From Butyricicoccus sp. (lineage in GTDB: Bacteria; Bacillota; Clostridia; Oscillospirales; Butyricicoccaceae), in the NCBI GenBank assembly GCA_020025885.1, contig JAHHRJ010000030.1, positions 1 to 27,037 of the forward strand: a stretch of DNA of 27,037 nucleotides. The letters run 5' to 3'. Positions 21,337-27,037 of this stretch are shown piece after piece. Both the position numbers and the translations under genes were made by a program. The notes beneath the pieces were generated by a model. The model worked only from the letters and a program-made list of their open reading frames with translations. It was not told the DNA's origin and searched no databases. Numbering within the stretch: the first letter of the stretch is position 1; each line of letters begins with the position of its first letter.

Positions 21337-23895
21337 ATGTATCAACTAACGATCAATGGTGAGCTATATGAGTCAGAACAAGATAAGCGCCTAATGGATG
21401 TTCTGCGCGGCGAACTCGGATACAAATCAGTGAAAGACGGATGCTCCGAGGGGGCATGCGGTACGTGTACTGTGCTCATCGACGGCAAGCCCACCAAGTG
21501 CTGTGTGCAGAAACTGTCCCGACTGAATGGAAAGACCATACAGACGATCGAAGGGCTTTCGGATATAGAGAAAGAGCTCTATGTCTATGCCTTTGGACAG
21601 GCAGGTGCCGTACAGTGCGGTTTCTGTATTCCGGGTATGGTGATCTGTGCAAAAGCACTGCTGGATGCCAATTTGAACCCAACACGTGATGAGATTGCGT
21701 TTGCACTCCGCAACAACTATTGCCGCTGCACAGGCTACAAGAAAATCATTGATGCGGTAGAAATCGCTGCACAGATCTTGCGTGACGGCGGCAAGATTCC
21801 GGAAGTACCGCCGATCACAGGTGTTGGCGGACAGGTGCACCGCATTGATGTACGACCCAAGGTGCTTGGCACAGGTGTTTATACCGATGACATAGAAATG
21901 CCGGGTGTGCTGTATGGTTCGGCTGTGCGTGCTGCGTATCCGCGCGCAGTCGTGCGTGCGATCGATACAAGTGAGGCAGAAAAGGTTCCGGGTATTGTTT
22001 GCGTGGCAACCGCGGATGATATTCCGGGAGAAAATAAGGTCGGACACATCAAGCACGATTGGGATACGTTGATTCCAGTCTATGGATATACGCACTGTCT
22101 GGGTGATGCCATTGTATTGGTATGCGGCGAGAATATGGAAGCCATAGAGCAGGCAAAGAAACTGGTACACATTGAGTATGATGTCAAGGAGTCGGTGTTT
22201 GACCCAATCGCTGCAATGGAGGAGGATGCACCCCGTGTGCACCGCAGCAGTAATATTTTGGCACATGAAAATCTGCATCGTGGTGACCCAGATACCGCAA
22301 TCGCAAATGCAAAGTATGTGGTGACACAGCATTATGAGACACCATTTACAGAGCATGCCTTTATGGAGCCGGAATGTGCGATTGCAAGCTATGATAACAA
22401 TTCCCATACCGTTAAGATTTGGTCAAGCGATCAGGGCGTTTACACCACACAGCATGAATGTGCGTTGATGCTTGGTCTGCCGGATGAGCATGTACACGTT
22501 ATCAACGCGCTGGTCGGCGGCGGCTTTGGCGGCAAAGAAGATATGTCCGTACAGCATCATGCGGCACTGCTTTCTTACCTCACCAAGCGTCCTGTTAAGG
22601 TGAAGCTGACACGTGAGGAGTCGATTTTGGTGCATCCAAAGCGCCATGCAATGTCCATTGACTGCACAACAGCATGTGATGAGAATGGTATTTTGGTTGG
22701 TACACGTGTACGTGTTATTTCCGATACGGGTGCATATGCCTCCCTTGGTGGTCCTGTTTTGCAACGTGCTTGTACCCATGCAGCAGGTCCGTATAATTAT
22801 CAAAACATTGATGTTGACGGTGTGGCTGTCTATACGAACAATCCGCCAGCAGGTGCGTTCCGTGGTTTTGGTGTGACACAGACCTGTTTTGCAACTGAGT
22901 GTAACCTCAATCTGCTGGCAGAGAAGGTCGGTATTTCTCCTTGGGAGATTCGTTACCGCAATGCGATCCGCCCAGGACAGGAGCTACCAAACGGCCAGAT
23001 CGCATTCGAAGGAACCGCACTGGTAGAAACCTTGGAAGCTGTACGCGATGTATTTGAGCAGCATCCGCGTGCAGGCATTGCCTGTGCCATGAAGAATGCA
23101 GGCGTTGGCGTTGGCTTGGCTGACTGGGGGCGCTGCCGTCTCACCGTAGAGCATGGTAAGATCCATATTCGAGCGGGTGCTTCCTGTATTGGTCAGGGTT
23201 TGGGAACTGTACTAACACAAATCGTCTGTGAAGTGACTGGGGAATCAGCCGAAAATGTGGTATATATGGCTGCACAAACCAATACTGCACCAAACTCTGG
23301 CGATACATCAGGCTCCAGACAGACTCTTGTTACTGGTGAGGCGTGCCGCCGCGCATGTGAAAAGCTGGTAGAGGCACGCGGCACAGGTACACTCAAAGAC
23401 CTCAATCGACAGCAATTCTTGGGCGAGTATTTGGCAAAGACTGACCCGATGGGTTCGGATAAGCCCAATCCAGTTTCTCATGTGGCATATGGCTATGCAA
23501 CGCAGGTTGTATGTCTCAATGAAGATGGCACGATCGAAAAGGTGGTTGCAGCGCATGACGTAGGACGCGCGATCAATCCAAACGCATGTGAGGGACAAAT
23601 CGAGGGCGGTGTTGTAATGAGCCTTGGCTATGCGCTCACTGAGCGTTTCCCACTCAAGGAAGGACGCCCAACCCTCAAGCTGGGACAGCTTGGACTGTTT
23701 AAGGCAAATAAGACGCCGGATGTACAGTGCATCCTGATCGAAAAGAATAAGCCAGACCTTGCTTGCGGTGCGGTAGGCATCGGAGAGATCACATCCATTC
23801 CAACTGCGCCAGCGGTACAAGGCGCGTACTATAAGATGGATGGAAAATTCCGCACTTCACTTCCACTTGTGGATACCCCATATACACCAAAATAA
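21337..23895 (+). CDS. xdh: Fused 2Fe-2S/molybdopterin xanthine dehydrogenase, selenium-dependent type
   Basis: An 852-residue molybdenum hydroxylase. Residues 1-155 hold two 2Fe-2S clusters: C36, C41, C44 and C55 or C56, then C94, C97, C129, C131. Residues 165-852 form the molybdopterin domain with GGGFGGKED, PPAGAFRGFG, GQGLGT, and catalytic E817 in VGIGE. Fusion of both domains without an FAD domain, with this length, fits the family named selenium-dependent xanthine dehydrogenase (TIGR03311), whose labile selenium ligand is installed after translation. No selD, yqeB, or yqeC gene is in this window. ATG 21337 is preferred over GTG 21328 because GGGGTGA lies about 8 nt before it. Oxidises a purine; electron acceptor unknown here. 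Confidence 0.9.
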   Translation: MYQLTINGELYESEQDKRLMDVLRGELGYKSVKDGCSEGACGTCTVLIDGKPTKCCVQKLSRLNGKTIQTIEGLSDIEKELYVYAFGQAGAVQCGFCIPGMVICAKALLDANLNPTRDEIAFALRNNYCRCTGYKKIIDAVEIAAQILRDGGKIPEVPPITGVGGQVHRIDVRPKVLGTGVYTDDIEMPGVLYGSAVRAAYPRAVVRAIDTSEAEKVPGIVCVATADDIPGENKVGHIKHDWDTLIPVYGYTHCLGDAIVLVCGENMEAIEQAKKLVHIEYDVKESVFDPIAAMEEDAPRVHRSSNILAHENLHRGDPDTAIANAKYVVTQHYETPFTEHAFMEPECAIASYDNNSHTVKIWSSDQGVYTTQHECALMLGLPDEHVHVINALVGGGFGGKEDMSVQHHAALLSYLTKRPVKVKLTREESILVHPKRHAMSIDCTTACDENGILVGTRVRVISDTGAYASLGGPVLQRACTHAAGPYNYQNIDVDGVAVYTNNPPAGAFRGFGVTQTCFATECNLNLLAEKVGISPWEIRYRNAIRPGQELPNGQIAFEGTALVETLEAVRDVFEQHPRAGIACAMKNAGVGVGLADWGRCRLTVEHGKIHIRAGASCIGQGLGTVLTQIVCEVTGESAENVVYMAAQTNTAPNSGDTSGSRQTLVTGEACRRACEKLVEARGTGTLKDLNRQQFLGEYLAKTDPMGSDKPNPVSHVAYGYATQVVCLNEDGTIEKVVAAHDVGRAINPNACEGQIEGGVVMSLGYALTERFPLKEGRPTLKLGQLGLFKANKTPDVQCILIEKNKPDLACGAVGIGEITSIPTAPAVQGAYYKMDGKFRTSLPLVDTPYTPK

Positions 23896-23916
23896 GTGCT
23901 GAGGTGTTTATGAAAC

Positions 23917-23949
23917 AAAAAAAGCAGAGGAGACTCCTCTGCTTTTTTG
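23917..23949. terminator. Bidirectional terminator of the purine-type cluster
   Basis: A 14-bp stem with core GCAGAGGA/TCCTCTGC, loop GAC, A run before and T run after. Serves the cluster and the convergent gene at 23996. Confidence 0.93.
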
Positions 23950-23995
23950 TATATACATATTATAGTTTGGCAGAATCGATGATCCAAGTTTGTTT

Positions 23996-24862
23996 TCAAG
24001 TACCATTTGATTCACCAGCATAGCTGAGATAAGTTTCCATCATCTGTTTTGCATCTTCGGCTTGTGTGCCAGCGGATTCGCAGATAAAGCGCGGTGTCCA
24101 GCCGCGGCGGGCGATACAACGCGCAAGCGGTGCAAAGTCTGGACCATATTTGGTGTCCTCAAAGGTTAGATGACGCACTTCACCCTTTGCACTGTACTCG
24201 ATGTGCGAAAAATGGCTGTGGAATATGCGGGCACGTTCTGTGCCGATCTTCTGCTCGAGCAGCGTCAGCACAGCTTCGAACGCATCTTCTGTCGAGCATT
24301 TGCCACAGGTGCGAGCGTTTAAGTGTCCAAAGTCGATGCAGGGAAGCAGGCGGTCGTCAAGCGCCACCAAGTCAAAAATTTCTTCCGCCGTGCCAATCAC
24401 ACTTTGCTTGCCCATTGTTTCAAGGCAAAGGGTTTGCGTTACGCCAGCACGTTCCACAGCGTCCAAAATGTCGCGGATGTTCTCGCGGGTGTTCTGAAAG
24501 GCTTTGTCGCGAGACTGCTTGCCGACACCACCGGTGTGTACAACAACGCGATCTGCGCCCATCCATTCAGCCGCCTGACAGGATGCAAGCACATAGCCAA
24601 TATTCTTTTCAATTCGTTCCTCTGTACGAACAGAAAGATTGATATAATAGGGGGCATGCAGGGACATTGCGATATCATAGATCGCTGCCTGTGCGCCGAT
24701 TTTGCGTGCGGTATCTTCTCCAACGTTGACACCGCGTCCGCACTGGTATTCGTAGGCGGTCAGCCCCATCTCGGAAAGCCAGCGTGGGGCATCAACAGTT
24801 GCCTTGAAGCCTGCATCTGCAAAAGACTGTGCGTTTCCGCCCGGTCCAAATTTAATATTCAT
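23996..24862 (-). CDS. TIM-barrel protein of the endonuclease IV / xylose isomerase-like family
   Basis: A 288-residue AP-endonuclease-2-type barrel. Expected metal ligands are visible in order: H in SLHAPYY, H in VVHTGG, E in CLETMG, D and H in IDFGHLNA, the HSHFSH segment, and E in ICESAG. This pattern is that of Nfo, which cuts DNA at abasic sites, but sugar isomerases share the fold, so the activity is not proven. ATG 24862 is chosen with AAGGAG 8 nt upstream; it overlaps the upstream yqeG gene by 11 nt. A longer frame from 24946 lies within yqeG. Confidence 0.85.
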   Translation of the reverse strand: MNIKFGPGGNAQSFADAGFKATVDAPRWLSEMGLTAYEYQCGRGVNVGEDTARKIGAQAAIYDIAMSLHAPYYINLSVRTEERIEKNIGYVLASCQAAEWMGADRVVVHTGGVGKQSRDKAFQNTRENIRDILDAVERAGVTQTLCLETMGKQSVIGTAEEIFDLVALDDRLLPCIDFGHLNARTCGKCSTEDAFEAVLTLLEQKIGTERARIFHSHFSHIEYSAKGEVRHLTFEDTKYGPDFAPLARCIARRGWTPRFICESAGTQAEDAKQMMETYLSYAGESNGT

Positions 24863-25361
24863 TGCGATTTCTCCTTCGTGCGCGGCGGATAAAGGGACTT
24901 TCCAGAAAACGATATCGTGCGCCGATCCAGAGTTCATTGCGATCAATGGTCTCGATGTAACAGGTCAGTGCGCCAACATGGTTTCCCCCCAATGTATCCG
25001 TATAGATCTGGTCACCAATGACAGCGATCTGAGAAAAGGGGAGGCTCAGACGCTCTGCACCCATGCGAAATCCACGGGAAAGTGGTTTGAGGGCGCGTCC
25101 CTGCCACTCAATTCCGATGGACTCGGCAAAGATACGTACACGGTTTCCATTATTGTTAGACAGCAGCATGGGGCGAATGCCTGCATCACGCAGACTGTCC
25201 AGCCACGCGATCAGGCGGTCGTTGCCAGTGGGCTGGTGACGGGAAACCAAGGTGCCGTCCAAGTCGATCAGACAACCGCGAATTCCATGTTTTTTTAAAA
25301 AATCTGGGGTAATATCGGTTACTGTATCAAATACATAGCGTGGGGTCAATAAGTGCTTCAT
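24852..25361 (-). CDS. yqeG: YqeG-family HAD phosphatase
   Basis: A 169-residue HAD superfamily IIIA phosphatase. Motif I has D33 and D35 in LIDLDGTLV, motif II is LLSNNN, the conserved lysine is K92 in ALKPL, and motif III has D117 in VIGDQIYTD. The family opening LLTPRYVFDTVTDITPDFLKKHGIRG is typical. Related enzymes include mitochondrial PTPMT/GEP4-type phosphatidylglycerol-phosphate phosphatases, so a lipid role is possible. AGGAGG lies 5 nt before ATG 25361. First gene of a two-gene operon. Confidence 0.93.
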   Translation of the reverse strand: MKHLLTPRYVFDTVTDITPDFLKKHGIRGCLIDLDGTLVSRHQPTGNDRLIAWLDSLRDAGIRPMLLSNNNGNRVRIFAESIGIEWQGRALKPLSRGFRMGAERLSLPFSQIAVIGDQIYTDTLGGNHVGALTCYIETIDRNELWIGARYRFLESPFIRRARRRNRNEY

Positions 25362-25437
25362 GTGTTCCTCCTGTCATAAAAATAAAACAGCACGCATAGA
25401 GATGGTTGTAAGTGTAAAAATGGAGGGTGGTTGCTTG

Positions 25438-26187
25438 ATGGTGCAGGATCTGATTTTGGTATGTGCAGGCGCGGACAGTGTGCGTGCACGAGAAAGTGGT
25501 TTGCCGTTGCTGCAATTTGGCTTGCGTTTGCAGGCAGATGGCGGGGTGGCGCGTACCCTGTTATCCTCAGGGCATCAGGAATATTTGGGTGTGATCGAAA
25601 ATGGGCTGACACGATTTTCTCCTATTATTTGCAGTCAGCTTTTGGCAGAGGTCGAGCGGGTAGGGGCGTCAGCTTTGTTTGTAGATTGCGAAACGCATAC
25701 ACAGGCTGTGGGTGATTTGTTACACGCGCTCGATGAACAAACAGCAAAACGCAAAGTGCAGCTGTTTGTTCCGCTTTGTCAGGCGCATGCAGTCACCCAT
25801 GCCCGTTTGGTGGCAGAGACAGCAATCAGCGGCGGCTGCCTTCGAGAACGCTTTCAGACACTGACGCGTAAGTATCCAGGACGCATTGCGGCAGATCTCA
25901 GGGCGATCTCGCGTGATTTTTTATTGCCATCCTCAGATTCTGAGGGGACACCGTTATCTATACAGGAACGTGAGGAACTGCGTACACAACTCGGTGCACA
26001 GGCATTCTTTTCACATGAACTTTGTGCGCGGTACTTTACCTATATGGACAAGGAAAACAATGGGCACTTTGTGCTGTTTGATGATGCAGATACGTTGCAG
26101 GCAAAGTGCAGATGCTTAGAAAGTTTATCCGTGTCGCCGATTTTTGCACGGTATAGCGATGTAAGTGCATTCCTGCCTATGCTTTGA
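25438..26187 (+). CDS. Unknown protein, possibly a degenerate glycosidase-like barrel
   Basis: A 249-residue soluble protein not clearly recognised. Alternating strand-like (LFVDCET, VQLFVPL, GRIAADLRA) and helical stretches suggest a TIM barrel. The end, HFVLFDDADTLQAKCRCLESLSVSPIFARYSD, resembles the last strand region of family 18 glycosidases of spore-cortex type, but no DxxDxDxE catalytic motif is present. So any enzyme role is doubtful. The start may be ATG 25438 or TTG 25435, both served by GGAGGG at about 25421-25427. It overlaps the convergent ybaK gene by 11 nt and is divergent from yqeG. Confidence 0.65.
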   Translation: MVQDLILVCAGADSVRARESGLPLLQFGLRLQADGGVARTLLSSGHQEYLGVIENGLTRFSPIICSQLLAEVERVGASALFVDCETHTQAVGDLLHALDEQTAKRKVQLFVPLCQAHAVTHARLVAETAISGGCLRERFQTLTRKYPGRIAADLRAISRDFLLPSSDSEGTPLSIQEREELRTQLGAQAFFSHELCARYFTYMDKENNGHFVLFDDADTLQAKCRCLESLSVSPIFARYSDVSAFLPML

Positions 26188-26650
26188 TGAGATCGGCTGT
26201 GGATGCGCCGACCAGTGCAATCAGCTCATTTGGATCACATTCGATCTGCCAGCCGATTTTTCCGGCAGATACCATGATGGTCGGCAGGATTTCTGCGATC
26301 TCATGAAAAACGATGGGAAACGGTTTTTTCATGCCAACAGGAGAACAGCCGCCGCGCACATAGCCAGTCAGCGGCAATAGTTCTTTGACGTGGATCAGTT
26401 CGACTGCTTTTTCTCCGACTGCTTTTGCAGCCTTTTTGAGGTCGAGTTCTTCGGCAACTGGGATATCAAACACAAAAAAATTGCCGCTTTTTCCGCGTGC
26501 AACCAGTGTCTTATACACACATTCGGGGTCTTGACTGAGCAGTATGGCAACCTGTACGCCGTCTACGGCTTCTTTTCTGTGCGGATAGGTATGTGGGATA
26601 TAGGATATCCCTTGCTGTTCTAAAATACGCATGACATTGGTTTTTTCCAT
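26177..26650 (-). CDS. ybaK: YbaK/EbsC-type aminoacyl-tRNA deacylase
   Basis: A 157-residue protein of the Cys-tRNA(Pro) deacylase family, which removes mischarged cysteine from tRNA-Pro. The conserved lysine lies in YKTLVARG and the active-site loop is GYVRGGCSPVGMKK. Size and ending are standard for the family. AGGAG lies 10 nt before ATG 26650. Confidence 0.93.
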   Translation of the reverse strand: MEKTNVMRILEQQGISYIPHTYPHRKEAVDGVQVAILLSQDPECVYKTLVARGKSGNFFVFDIPVAEELDLKKAAKAVGEKAVELIHVKELLPLTGYVRGGCSPVGMKKPFPIVFHEIAEILPTIMVSAGKIGWQIECDPNELIALVGASTADLIKA

Positions 26651-26673
26651 GCTATATCATCTCCTAAAATGGT

Positions 26674-26701
26674 ATTATAACATGCTTTTGCGGATACGCA
26701 A
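26674..26701 (-). promoter_or_regulatory. Promoter of ybaK with palindrome over the -35
   Basis: Minus-strand TTGCGT (26696-26701) and TATAAT (26674-26679), 16-bp spacer. The -35 overlaps the palindrome TTGCGGATACGCAA (26688-26701). Confidence 0.65.
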
Positions 26702-26724
26702 AGTAGTTGCCTGCAAAATTTCGC

Positions 26725-26753
26725 TGGTAATCTACAACAAATCAGTGTATAAT
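26725..26753 (+). promoter_or_regulatory. Promoter of the small lipoprotein-like gene
   Basis: TATAAT at 26748-26753, with TGGTAA at 26725-26730 as a poor -35 at 17 bp. Confidence 0.5.
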
Positions 26754-26807
26754 GTCTGCAAAGCATAATAAAATGTACACACAAAAAATGGAGCGAGGTG
26801 AGAGGGC

Positions 26808-26927
26808 ATGAAAAAAGGACTGTCCATTGGTGTGTTTGTTGTGAGTCTTGTGCTGACGGCGCTCAGTCTCACAGCTATGATTTTGGGTGCATGCGGTATG
26901 GGTGCACGTGACAGAAACGAAATCTAG
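26808..26927 (+). CDS. 39-residue lipoprotein-like small protein, probably truncated
   Basis: A short gene with its own -10 element and GAGGTG 7 nt before ATG. It starts MKKGLS, then has one hydrophobic stretch (about 6-28) ending in the lipobox-like LGAC with C29; the remaining 11 residues are polar. This is a lipoprotein signal peptide with almost no mature part. The TAG stop (26925-26927) is also the first triplet of the dispersed repeat that follows, so the original C-terminus may have been cut off by the repeat. A pheromone-type precursor is another reading, without direct support. Confidence 0.5.
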   Translation: MKKGLSIGVFVVSLVLTALSLTAMILGACGMGARDRNEI

Positions 26928-27037
26928 GACGTATCTGAAAATAAAGAAATCGACGAATTTTTCCCAGTGCGTGCGTAGGGGCTGTCTGAAAAATAAAAGT
27001 TGCACAAACAGCAGAGATATGCGAATATAGAAACATG
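26925..27037. repeat. Dispersed repeat, partial copy and start of another
   Basis: The first 43 bases match the reverse complement of 8416-8458 at about 35 positions by eye. From 26976 a second end begins (TAGGGGCTGTCTGAAAAAT), differing in one base from 8295-8313. The copy continues past the window edge. Confidence 0.6.

Noticed and set aside
21427..22407. 326-codon minus-strand frame inside the Mo-hydroxylase gene
   Set aside because: Same antisense effect; composition is Cys/His-rich and the sense strand encodes intact Fe-S and Mo motifs.
26928..26975. In-frame continuation after the TAG of the small lipoprotein gene, hinting at readthrough
   Set aside because: The 16 open codons are explained by the repeat sequence, and such a short open stretch is expected by chance.
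1..27037. CRISPR array, prophage, or integrase gene
   Set aside because: I saw no regularly spaced direct repeats and no phage structural or integrase proteins; the repeats present are few, inverted, or irregular.

Overview
The window looks like chromosome of a Gram-positive anaerobe of the Clostridia, probably a gut Oscillospirales-type organism. The evidence is AGGAGG-type ribosome binding sites, consensus sigma-A promoters with 17-bp spacers, SecG, an LCP cell-wall ligase, an HPr, an intramembrane-sensing histidine kinase, and a molybdenum hydroxylase of the type that carries selenium in anaerobic Clostridia. The taxon is an inference; no rRNA is present.

Layout. Positions 1-1300 hold two tandem tRNA-Leu genes and a GIY-YIG/Nudix fusion gene. 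Positions 1300-8801 are a 7.5-kb block holding a minus-strand peptide-resistance-type module (response regulator, histidine kinase, FtsX permease, ATPase, second FtsX permease) followed by a stretch of MITE-like repeats. The block is bounded by a perfect 15-bp inverted repeat that reads like the two halves of one bidirectional terminator, as if the block had landed in the terminator loop. Positions 8799-11000 (minus) hold secG with a small membrane protein, then a sugar-phosphate nucleotidyltransferase with an unknown partner. Positions 11087-13664 (plus) hold pyruvate kinase and an LCP ligase. Positions 13676-15060 (minus) hold a resolvase-tail HTH protein and a family 2 glycosyltransferase. 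Positions 15125-15979 hold an HPr gene framed by two inverted 111-bp structured repeats.

Positions 16183-23949 are the metabolic core: a TetR regulator, then ssnA, a short ygfK, a dihydropyrimidinase-type hydA, and a fused 2Fe-2S/molybdopterin xanthine dehydrogenase of the selenium-dependent type. The last three genes overlap or abut. This is the signature of the anaerobic purine/urate-breakdown cluster of gut bacteria, in a reduced form. YgfK lacks its flavin/NAD(P)H reductase domain, no FAD subunit accompanies the hydroxylase, and ygeW/ygeX/ygeY are absent here. A plausible scheme is hydroxylation of a purine by the Mo enzyme, reduction of an oxidised purine by YgfK, and ring opening by the two amidohydrolases, with electrons moving through Fe-S carriers rather than NAD(P)H.

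Positions 23996-27037 hold an endonuclease-IV-like TIM-barrel protein and a YqeG phosphatase (minus), an unknown protein (plus), YbaK (minus), and a 39-codon lipoprotein-like gene whose stop codon lies at the edge of another dispersed repeat.
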